A stretch of DNA of 5,106 bases, taken from contig CAMHDC010000117.1 in assembly GCA_946183765.1 (NCBI GenBank), forward strand, positions 1-5,106. Reading direction: 5' to 3'. A model generated the notes under the pieces. The model was not told where the DNA came from. It ran no database searches and saw nothing but the letters and a program-made list of their open reading frames with translations. This document shows positions 1 through 5,043 of the stretch, in pieces. The DNA is from an uncultured Clostridia bacterium. Its GTDB lineage: Bacteria; Bacillota; Clostridia; Christensenellales; CAG-138. The number at the start of each line of letters is the position of its first letter. Positions within the stretch are counted from its first letter, which is position 1. A program made the position numbers and the translations under genes.

Positions 1-273
1 TGCCGCGCGCTGGACCGTGTCAGCCTGACAGTCAAAAAAGGCGAGTTCGTCGCCGTTGTCGGAACCAGCGGCTCCGGGAAATCCACGCTGCTGCACGTAT
101 TGGGCGGCGTGGATCAGCCCACCTCCGGCAGCGTAAAGGTCTGCGGGCGGGAGTTGGGGATGTTTATGGATGAAGAAAAGAGGCCCTTCCGATGCTGCTC
201 GAAGGAGCCTTTCCCAAAACAGCAAAAAACAGTTCCTCATCATTGGCTGATGAGGTACGTCCGGAGAAAATGA
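1..273 (+). pseudogene. Truncated ABC transporter ATPase, LolD/MacB-like, 5' part only
   Basis: The frame is open from the left edge to a TGA at 271-273 (90 codons; the true start lies outside the window). Codons 1-52 are a clear ABC ATPase N-terminal region: an ALDRVSLTVKKGEF strand, then Walker A GTSGSGKST (codons 21-29, bases 61-87), then LLHVLGGVDQPTSGSV. The GGVDQPTSG stretch is typical of the LolD/MacB/FtsE-like class used for lipoprotein or peptide export and efflux, not of MalK-type sugar importers. A short MDEEKRPFR stretch (codons 56-64) may still correspond to the family, but the Q-loop, the LSGGQ signature, Walker B and the H-loop are all missing. I read all three forward frames after base 180 and found no continuation, so a single frameshift does not explain the loss; a deletion or rearrangement does. 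An ATPase of this length could not hydrolyse ATP. The tail after about codon 64 is probably non-homologous sequence read through to the first stop. Confidence 0.8.
181..210. other. Imperfect inverted repeat at the breakpoint of the ATPase remnant
   Basis: Bases 181-192 (AGGCCCTTCCGA) can pair with 199-210 (TCGAAGGAGCCT) over a six-base loop, with one G-T wobble and two C-A mismatches. It sits where the ABC ATPase similarity ends. On the minus strand the stem is followed by a pyrimidine-rich CTTTTCTTC run, and on the plus strand by TTTCCC, so it may be a relict terminator. Pairing is imperfect and the function is inference only. Confidence 0.35.
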
Positions 274-391
274 TCGCCGGGCGACGAAAATGCGATCCGG
301 CGGTTTGAGGGGCCTGAAATCCCACAGGCAGGGAAATACCTTGCAGGATACCGAAAAGAAGTTACAATTTTGCAATCATTACAAAAAACGC

Positions 392-420
392 TTGACAAAA
401 ACGTTTTTTTTTGATATTAT
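392..420 (+). promoter_or_regulatory. Sigma-A type promoter of the regulator (and possibly the operon)
   Basis: A perfect -35 box TTGACA (392-397) is separated by 17 bp from a -10 box TATTAT (415-420, five of six bases matching TATAAT). Sequence upstream is A/T-rich (about 361-391) and could act as an UP-like element. The predicted transcription start is near 426-428, which gives a leader of about 117 nt before the TTG start at 544. It is the best promoter I can see in the window; I found only a weak candidate ahead of the binding-protein gene. Confidence 0.85.
397..408. promoter_or_regulatory. Candidate LacI-family operator in the promoter spacer
   Basis: AAAAACGTTTTT is a perfect 12-bp palindrome centred on CG at 402/403, and it overlaps the last base of the -35 box and most of the spacer. 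Palindromes with a central CG flanked by A/T-rich arms (AAACGTTT core) are typical targets of LacI-family repressors, including MalR-type ones. Bound protein here would block RNA polymerase. Just upstream, ACAAAAAACG (381-390) nearly repeats ACAAAAACG (395-403) and may be an extra half-site. Binding is inferred from symmetry and position, and A/T-tract palindromes can also arise by chance. Confidence 0.55.
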
Positions 421-437
421 GGCAATGGAAGCGGACT

Positions 438-461
438 GGAAACGATACCGGAAACGATACC
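438..461. repeat. Tandem 12-bp repeat, candidate operator pair
   Basis: GGAAACGATACC occurs twice without a gap (438-449 and 450-461). It is flanked by degenerate partial copies, GGAAGCGGACT (427-437) and GGAAG (462-466). Each unit is itself a partial palindrome about a central CG (GG.A.CG.T.CC). Across the junction, CCGGAAACGATACCGG (448-463) is a 16-bp imperfect palindrome with 12 symmetric positions. The repeat lies about +11 to +35 from the predicted start, a standard place for repressor binding. The CG centres (443/444 and 455/456) are 41 and 53 bp from the palindrome in the promoter spacer; 53 bp is close to five helical turns. Direct observation: the repeat. Inference: that the adjacent LacI-type protein binds it. 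Confidence 0.6.
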
Positions 462-523
462 GGAAGACTCTGTCAGTTTTTCGTCACTTCCCGGCAAAAC
501 CGTTCATTTTTATGCCGCTTTTT
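460..523 (+). promoter_or_regulatory. Leader with two mutually exclusive weak hairpins
   Basis: CCGGAAG (460-466) can pair with CTTCCCGG (487-494) with one bulged base. A second hairpin pairs CGGCA (492-496, plus two A-T pairs after a mismatch) with TGCCG (513-517) and is followed by C and five T (519-523). The two stems share bases 492-494, so they cannot form together, and the second looks like a weak intrinsic terminator just before the ribosome binding site. Stems are short, so an attenuation role is speculative. Confidence 0.25.
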
Positions 524-528
524 ATTAC

Positions 529-536
529 GGAAGGTG
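529..536 (+). promoter_or_regulatory. Ribosome binding site that fixes the regulator's TTG start
   Basis: GGAAGGTG ends seven bases before TTG at 544 and only one base before the in-frame TTG at 538. Normal spacing therefore selects 544. The protein from there begins MNIKTLAKLCGVS, which lines up with the usual LacI-family N-terminus. Confidence 0.7.
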
Positions 537-543
537 TTTGGCT

Positions 544-1557
544 TTGAACATTAAAACGCTGGCAAAGCTCTGCGGCGTTTCCGTCAGCACCGTTTCGCGC
601 GCCATCAACGGGCATCCGGACGTGAGCGAAGAGGTACGGCGGAAGGTGCTTGAGACCGCGCAGCAGGTCCACTATATCCCGAACGACGCGGCGCGCGACC
701 TGGTCAGCCGCCCGTCGGACGCCATCGGCCTCGTGGTCAAGGGGATCGGCAACATTTTTTTCACCGCCGTGATCCGCGCCATCGAAAAGACCGCCGAGGA
801 ACTGGGCTACACGCTGGTGCTGCACCAGATCAACACGGATGAGAGCGAACTGCTGGCCGGGGCGACGCTGGCCCGCAGCAAACGGCTGAAGGGGCTGGTG
901 CTGCTCGGCGGAAAGTGCGATTATACCGCGGCCGATACGGCGCTGCTGGGCGTCCCTTTCGTGTGCTGTACCTACCGCAACAGCTTCGGCGCGCTGGAAG
1001 ACGCCGCCTACTCCTCCGTCACGGTGGACGATACGGCGACCGCCTTTGCCGCCACCGATTATCTGCTGCGCAGCGGCCACAAAAAGATCGCGATCCTGCT
1101 GCCGGACCGGCAGGACGGCTCTATCGGCGCGCTGCGGTTCGAGGGCTACAAGCGGGCGCTGACGGAAGCGGGCCTGCAGCCGGAGGAAACGCTGATCGCC
1201 GAGACCGCCAGCTATTCCCTGCACGGCGCCTACAACGCCACCCGACGGCTCGTTGCTTCCGGCACCGCGTTCACCGCGATGTTCGCCGCGGCGGACACCA
1301 TGGCCGTCGCCGCCATCCGCGCGCTGTACGACGCGGGCGTGCGCGTGCCGCAGGACTGTTCCGTCATCGCCATCGACGGCATCTCCGTCACCCAGTACAC
1401 GATCCCTGCGCTCACCACCATGGTACAGCCCGCCGAGGAGCTGGGCCGCGGCGCCGTGACCACGCTGATCGACCTGATCGACGGCAGAAGCGGCAACCGG
1501 CACATCACGCTGGAGGCCGTGCTGCGGGAGGGCGAAAGCGTGCGGGACGTCCGCTGA
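544..1557 (+). CDS. malR: LacI-family transcriptional regulator, probable maltose operon regulator
   Basis: This is a 337-residue DNA-binding regulator of normal family length. Residues about 3-24 form the helix-turn-helix (TLAKLCGVSVSTVSRAING), with the recognition helix at about 14-22. Residues about 44-55 (YIPNDAARDLVS) match the family's YxPNxxAR.L hinge helix that inserts in the minor groove at a central CpG. Residues about 60-330 are a periplasmic-binding-protein-like sensor domain with family landmarks: IGLVVKGIGNIFF, VTVDD (159-163), AAADTMAVAAIRAL, VIAIDG (274-279) and LTTMVQPAEELG. The start is TTG at 544, chosen by ribosome binding site spacing; a TTG at 538 would add two residues. 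It lies 64 bp ahead of a sugar-binding protein in an operon that runs into malQ, so the effector is probably maltose or a maltodextrin. CG-centred sites in its own promoter suggest autoregulation. Family assignment is firm; the malR identity rests on context. Confidence 0.9.
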   Translation: MNIKTLAKLCGVSVSTVSRAINGHPDVSEEVRRKVLETAQQVHYIPNDAARDLVSRPSDAIGLVVKGIGNIFFTAVIRAIEKTAEELGYTLVLHQINTDESELLAGATLARSKRLKGLVLLGGKCDYTAADTALLGVPFVCCTYRNSFGALEDAAYSSVTVDDTATAFAATDYLLRSGHKKIAILLPDRQDGSIGALRFEGYKRALTEAGLQPEETLIAETASYSLHGAYNATRRLVASGTAFTAMFAAADTMAVAAIRALYDAGVRVPQDCSVIAIDGISVTQYTIPALTTMVQPAEELGRGAVTTLIDLIDGRSGNRHITLEAVLREGESVRDVR

Positions 1558-1621
1558 TCCCATTCGATTTTTACGCCTGCTGGCGTGGAAATATATCATC
1601 ATTCGAAAGGAAGAATTTTTC

Positions 1622-2941
1622 ATGAAGAAACTCCTTGCAATCCTGCTCGTTCTGAGCATCGTGTTCGCGTTCGGCGCCTGCGCCGGCAAATCGGGAACGG
1701 AAACGTCCACGGACGCCCCCAAGCCCGCCAATACCGCCACCGGCAAGGTCTACTACCTGAACTTCAAGCCCGAAGCGGATCAGGCCTGGCAGGATCTGGC
1801 CAAGACCTACACCGAGCAGACCGGCGTGGAAGTCAAGGTCGTGACCGCCGCCTCCGGCGAATACGACAACACCCTTACCGCTGAAATGGATAAGGACGCC
1901 GCCCCCACCATGTTCCAGATCGGCAACCAGGGCGCCGTGGAGACCTGGGGCGAGTACGCGCTGGATCTCTCCGACACCGATTTCGTAAAGGAACTCACCA
2001 CCTCCGATTTCAACCTCTATGACGGCGACAAGCTGGTATCCGTCGGCTATTGCTACGAGGCGTTCGGCATCATCGTCAACAAGGCGCTGCTGGAGCAGGC
2101 CGGCCATTCCCTCGATGAGATCACCAACTTCGATTCCCTGAAGGCCGTCGCCGACGACATCCACGCCAGAGCAGCCGAGCTGGGCTTCGACGCGTTCACC
2201 AGCGCCGGTCTGGACGGCTCCTCCTCCTGGAGATTCTCCGGCCATCTGATCAATATGCCTCTGTTCTACGAGTTCCGTGACGACGGCGTGAAAGAGCAGC
2301 CCGCCGAGATCAAGGGCACCTACATGGATAACTACAAGGCCATCTGGGATCTGTATATCACGGATTCCGCCACCACCGGCGCCGCGCTGGCCTCCGCCAC
2401 CGGCGACCAGGCCGAAGCCGAATTCGGCGAGGGCAAGGCCGTGTTCTATCAGAACGGTACCTGGGAGTACGCCAACCTGACCGGCAACTTCAACATGAAT
2501 CCCGAAGACATCACCATGATCCCGATCTACTGCGGCGTTGACGGCGAAGAAAAGGCCGGTCTTTGCTGCGGCACCGAGAACTGCTGGGCTGTGAACGCCA
2601 ACGCCAAGCAGGAAGACATCGACGCGACGCTTGCGTTCATGACCTGGGTCGTCACCTCCGACGAAGGCACCGCCATGATGGCGGAGCAGTTCGGACCCTG
2701 CCCCTTCAAGAACGCCAAGACCCCCGAGAACGTCCTCTTTGCCGCCGCGAACGACTACACCGCCAAGGGCAACTACGTCGTCACGTGGGCCTTCAACTGG
2801 GAGCCCGCCGTTGACGATTACAGAGCTGCCGTTGTGGACGCCATGACCAAGTATTCCGCTGGCCAGGGCGAATGGGACGAAGTCGTGAAGGCCGCCGTGG
2901 ACGGCTGGGCCACTCTGTATGCGAAGGATCACGCCGAATAA
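1622..2941 (+). CDS. malE: ABC transporter sugar-binding lipoprotein, CUT1 type, probable maltodextrin-binding
   Basis: This 439-residue extracellular receptor delivers sugar to the membrane permeases encoded next. It begins with a lipoprotein signal peptide: MKK, a hydrophobic core (residues 4-18), then FGAC with the lipid-bearing Cys at 20. Phe at the -3 position is not the usual Leu. A flexible Ser/Thr/Pro/Ala linker (about 21-41) precedes the family 1 solute-binding fold. Recognisable parts are the first strand VYYLNF (43-48), the ligand-region stretch MFQIGNQGAVETWG, GEGKAVFYQNGTWEY (269-283), CGTENCWAVN (316-325) and FMTWVVTSDEGTAMMAEQFGPCPF (339-362). Six cysteines besides Cys20 are present, four of them within 304-321. 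GAAAGGAAG (1605-1613) stands eight bases before the ATG. A strong stem-loop follows the stop codon and probably raises expression relative to the permeases. The family is certain. Maltodextrin as ligand is inferred from the downstream malQ; related Clostridia proteins bind other oligosaccharides. Confidence 0.88.
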   Translation: MKKLLAILLVLSIVFAFGACAGKSGTETSTDAPKPANTATGKVYYLNFKPEADQAWQDLAKTYTEQTGVEVKVVTAASGEYDNTLTAEMDKDAAPTMFQIGNQGAVETWGEYALDLSDTDFVKELTTSDFNLYDGDKLVSVGYCYEAFGIIVNKALLEQAGHSLDEITNFDSLKAVADDIHARAAELGFDAFTSAGLDGSSSWRFSGHLINMPLFYEFRDDGVKEQPAEIKGTYMDNYKAIWDLYITDSATTGAALASATGDQAEAEFGEGKAVFYQNGTWEYANLTGNFNMNPEDITMIPIYCGVDGEEKAGLCCGTENCWAVNANAKQEDIDATLAFMTWVVTSDEGTAMMAEQFGPCPFKNAKTPENVLFAAANDYTAKGNYVVTWAFNWEPAVDDYRAAVVDAMTKYSAGQGEWDEVVKAAVDGWATLYAKDHAE

Positions 2942-2972
2942 TCCGATCCTTCCCGCACCACTCCGCTAAACC

Positions 2973-3012
2973 AGGGCGGGAACGGGGTTTCCCGTTCCCG
3001 CCTTCCGTTTTT
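2973..3012 (+). terminator. Strong stem-loop after the binding-protein gene, leaky terminator or mRNA-stabilising hairpin
   Basis: GGCGGGAACGGG (2975-2986) pairs perfectly with CCCGTTCCCGCC (2991-3002) around a GTTT loop. One G-T and one A-T pair extend the stem to 2973-3004, and five T follow at 3008-3012. The T run begins three bases beyond the extended stem, so termination may be partial. It lies 31 bp after the stop codon of the binding-protein gene and about 50 bp before the permease start. In sugar ABC operons such a hairpin commonly lets the binding protein be made in excess over the membrane subunits. Confidence 0.8.
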
Positions 3013-3046
3013 CTTCACCAACCGAATATCCCTTCGGAATTATTTC

Positions 3047-3055
3047 GGAAAGGAG
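3047..3055 (+). promoter_or_regulatory. Ribosome binding site that fixes the long start of the MalF-like gene
   Basis: GGAAAGGAG ends six bases before ATG 3062. No comparable site precedes the internal in-frame ATG at 3347, where the usual permease core would begin. This supports translation of the N-terminal extension. Confidence 0.75.
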
Positions 3056-3061
3056 AACCGC

Positions 3062-4180
3062 ATGACTTCCAAAAAATCGCTTCCCGTCAGGATCATCCTG
3101 TGCGCGGCGGGCGGATGTCTGCTGCTGGTGGGGCTGCTCGCTTCGCTGAACGTGCTCACCCGGCTGCCCTTTACGGGCACGCTGCAGACCTGGTCCTACG
3201 CGCTGGAGGACGCCGGCTCCTGGTGGCGCGCCGCCATCATGCTGCTGGGCCTGACGATGATCGCCGTGGTGCTCAACAACGTGGACAGAAAAGCCGCCGA
3301 CGGCAACGCGCTCAACTCAAAGCTGGTGCGCCGTCCCATCAAGCGGATGTTCCCGCTGTTCCTGCTGCCCACCTTCGCGGCCTTCTGCATCGGGTTCCTG
3401 TACCCCTTCGTCAAAGGCCTGTTCCTCTCCTTCACAAAATTCAAGCTCACCCGTGACTGGAAGTGGTCGGGCTTTGCCAACTATAAAGACATTTTCACCG
3501 ACGAGGGCTTCCGGCACGCCTTCTGGTACACCGCGGTATTCACGCTGGTCAGCCTTGTGGTGATCAACGTGTTCGCCTTCGCGGTGGCCTATGCCCTCAC
3601 CCGGGGCATCAAGGGCTCCAACGTGTTCCGCACCGTGTTCTTCATGCCGAACCTGATCGGCGGCATCGTGCTGGGCTACATCTGGTCCACCATCTTCGAG
3701 GGCATCCTGATCCACTTCGACACCTCCCTTGTGCTGGAATCGAAGTTCGGCTTCTGGGGCCTGGTGATCCTGATGGCGTGGCAGCAGATCGGCTACATGA
3801 TGATCATTTACATCGCCGGGATCCAGAGCGTGCCGGAGGACATCATCGAGGCCGCCAAGATCGACGGCGCTTCCGCCTGGAAAACGCTGTGGCATGTCAC
3901 GATCCCCAACGTGATGCCCTCCATCACCATCTGCACGTTCCTGACCCTCACCAATTCCTTCAAGCTGTTCGATCAGAACATCGCCCTCACCGGCGGCCGC
4001 CCCTTCGACGGGGAGATCCACACCACCGAAATGCTGGCCCTGAACATTTACCGCGCCCTGTACGAGACAAAATCCTCCCGCGGGCCCGGTCAGGCCAAGG
4101 CCGTGGTCTTCTTCATCCTCGTGGCGGTCATCTCCATCGTGCAGCTTTCTTCCACCCGTAAAAAGGAGGTGCAGCAGTAA
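3062..4180 (+). CDS. malF: Sugar ABC transporter permease, MalF-like, with N-terminal extension
   Basis: This 372-residue integral membrane subunit forms half of the sugar channel together with the next gene's product. The core (about 90-365) begins RRPIKRMFPLFLLPTFAAF and is a standard CUT1 permease: hydrophobic segments at about 97-118, 154-178, 192-210, 232-253, 285-300 and 346-362, the GFANYKDIF motif (137-145), and the cytoplasmic EAA loop EAAKIDGASAWKTLWHVTIP (263-282) that docks the ATPase. Before it lie about 90 extra residues with two more hydrophobic segments (about 10-31 and 56-72), a pattern resembling the extra N-terminal helices of E. coli MalF; many Gram-positive homologues are nearer 290-300 residues. 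The start at 3062 has an excellent ribosome binding site. The stop TAA shares its last A with the next gene's ATG, so the pair is probably translationally coupled. The sugar is inferred from malQ downstream. Confidence 0.9.
   Translation: MTSKKSLPVRIILCAAGGCLLLVGLLASLNVLTRLPFTGTLQTWSYALEDAGSWWRAAIMLLGLTMIAVVLNNVDRKAADGNALNSKLVRRPIKRMFPLFLLPTFAAFCIGFLYPFVKGLFLSFTKFKLTRDWKWSGFANYKDIFTDEGFRHAFWYTAVFTLVSLVVINVFAFAVAYALTRGIKGSNVFRTVFFMPNLIGGIVLGYIWSTIFEGILIHFDTSLVLESKFGFWGLVILMAWQQIGYMMIIYIAGIQSVPEDIIEAAKIDGASAWKTLWHVTIPNVMPSITICTFLTLTNSFKLFDQNIALTGGRPFDGEIHTTEMLALNIYRALYETKSSRGPGQAKAVVFFILVAVISIVQLSSTRKKEVQQ
4161..4170 (+). promoter_or_regulatory. Near-perfect Shine-Dalgarno inside the end of the MalF-like gene
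   Basis: AAAAGGAGGT is an almost full complement of the 16S rRNA 3' end and stands nine bases before the ATG at 4180. It is embedded in the codons for the Lys-Lys-Glu-Val tail of the upstream permease, so this C-terminal sequence is partly set by the initiation signal of the next gene. Confidence 0.9.
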
Positions 4181-5037
4181 TGAATTCCTCTTTGCTGAAA
4201 AAACAGCGCCGTTCCAGAGCGCTGCTGAGCGTTTCCTTCGCGATCCTGTCGGTGGTCTACCTGCTGCCCATCGCGATCGTGCTCATGAACTCCTTCAAGA
4301 GCAACGCCTCCATCAACACCGCCACCTTCGCGCTGCCCAACGAACAGACCTGGATGGGCCTGCAGAATTATATCAAGGGCATGACCTTCGGCAACTATCC
4401 CTTCTGGAAGAGCGTGCTGTTCAGCCTGCTCATCACCGTGGTCTCCACCTTCCTGATCCTGCTGTGCACCTCCATGGCCGCCTGGTACGTGGCGCGGGTG
4501 GGCACGCTGTTCAGTAAGATCGTCTACTACCTGTGCGTGTTCTCCATGATCGTGCCGTTCCAGATGGTGATGTTCACGCTGGCGCGGACCAGCGACTCCC
4601 TGAAGCTCAATACCCCGTGGACGATCCCCGTCGTCTACCTCGGCTTCGGCGCGGGGCTCGCGGTGTTCATGTTCTCCGGCTTCGTCAAGAGTATCCCGCT
4701 GGAGATCGAGGAGGCGGCCGCCATCGACGGCTGCGGCCCGATCCGCACCTTCTTCCTCGTGGTGCTGCCCCTGCTCAAGCCGACGCTCATCTCCGTGGGC
4801 GTGCTGGAGATCATGTGGGTGTGGAACGACTACCTGCTCCCCTATCTGGTGCTGGACCGCACGAAATACATGACGATCCCGATCCACATCCAATACCTGA
4901 AGGGCTCCTACGGATCGGTGGATATGGGCGCCACCATGGCGCTGATCCTGCTCTCCATCATCCCCATCATCATTTTCTACCTCACCTGTCAGAAATACAT
5001 CATCAAGGGTGTGGCCGCCGGTGCGGTGAAAGGGTGA
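4180..5037 (+). CDS. malG: Sugar ABC transporter permease, MalG-like
   Basis: This 285-residue second membrane subunit of the importer has the usual length for a MalG-type protein. Six hydrophobic segments can be seen at about 14-36, 79-103, 112-134, 150-168, 193-215 and 250-270. Family landmarks are LLPIAIVLMNSFK near the first helix, GLQNYIKG (60-67), the EAA loop EEAAAIDGCGPIRTFFLVVLP (177-197) that contacts the ATPase, the WVWNDYLLP stretch (213-221) and the C-terminal IIKGVAAGAVKG typical of MalG-like permeases. The ATG overlaps the TAA of the MalF-like gene (TAATG) and uses the strong Shine-Dalgarno at 4161-4170, so the two channel halves are probably made in equal amounts. The malQ start follows only six bases after the stop. 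No truncation or odd residue is evident. The family is firm; maltodextrin as the sugar comes from context. Confidence 0.92.
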   Translation: MNSSLLKKQRRSRALLSVSFAILSVVYLLPIAIVLMNSFKSNASINTATFALPNEQTWMGLQNYIKGMTFGNYPFWKSVLFSLLITVVSTFLILLCTSMAAWYVARVGTLFSKIVYYLCVFSMIVPFQMVMFTLARTSDSLKLNTPWTIPVVYLGFGAGLAVFMFSGFVKSIPLEIEEAAAIDGCGPIRTFFLVVLPLLKPTLISVGVLEIMWVWNDYLLPYLVLDRTKYMTIPIHIQYLKGSYGSVDMGATMALILLSIIPIIIFYLTCQKYIIKGVAAGAVKG

Positions 5038-5043
5038 TCGGCT

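Larger units (their letters stand above)
274..543 (+). promoter_or_regulatory. Intergenic regulatory region upstream of the LacI-type regulator
   Basis: No credible gene lies here; one short frame at 290-547 has no ribosome binding site and no recognisable product. The first part (about 274-340) is featureless. The section around 360-425 is markedly AT-rich compared with the GC-rich genes and contains the promoter. It is followed by the tandem repeat (438-461) and a leader with potential secondary structure (460-523). The individual sites are listed separately. Confidence 0.7.

Noticed and set aside
1..156. The left-edge ATPase as the energy subunit of this sugar transporter
   Set aside because: Its GGVDQPTSG region belongs to the LolD/MacB class rather than MalK/MsmK, it is broken, and a promoter and regulator separate it from the operon.
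235..255. Perfect 8-bp inverted repeat CCTCATCA/TGATGAGG as a terminator
   Set aside because: No T run follows on either strand; kept only as a possible junction feature.
397..408. AAAAACGTTTTT as a classical CcpA cre site
   Set aside because: It has the central CG but lacks the TG...CA ends of the cre consensus, so a local LacI-type operator fits better.
438..461. Tandem repeat as a CRISPR array
   Set aside because: The units are 12 bp and adjoin without spacers, and no cas genes are present.
290..547. 85-codon forward open frame upstream of the regulator
   Set aside because: It runs across the promoter, the tandem repeat and the regulator's ribosome binding site, has no ribosome binding site of its own and shows no recognisable protein features.
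1558..1621. Separate promoter or terminator between the regulator and the binding-protein gene
   Set aside because: There is a 5-bp hairpin (ACGCC/GGCGT, 1573-1586) with no T run after it on the plus strand, and a weak TTTACG-16 bp-TATATC promoter candidate with four of six matches in each box. CATTCGA also occurs twice (1561-1567 and 1600-1606). None is strong enough to call.
915..1625. Forward out-of-frame open frame inside the regulator
   Set aside because: An Arg-rich shadow frame overlapping a fully explained gene.
484..1746. Long antisense open frame opposite the regulator
   Set aside because: Repetitive Arg/Gly/Ala/Val composition typical of the reverse strand of GC-rich genes; the plus-strand LacI-type protein explains the region fully.
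1571..2932. Long antisense open frame of 453 codons opposite the binding-protein gene
   Set aside because: Gly/Val/His-rich low-complexity translation with no domain; it mirrors the codon bias of the real gene and has no sensible start region.
3033..3050. Direct repeat TTCGGAA spaced by 11 bp before the MalF-like gene
   Set aside because: Only seven bases, and the second copy overlaps the ribosome binding site; likely chance.
3317..4021. Antisense open frame opposite the MalF-like gene
   Set aside because: His/Asp/Glu/Gly-rich shadow of membrane-protein codons with no initiation signal or family features; the same applies to the frame at 4090-4893.
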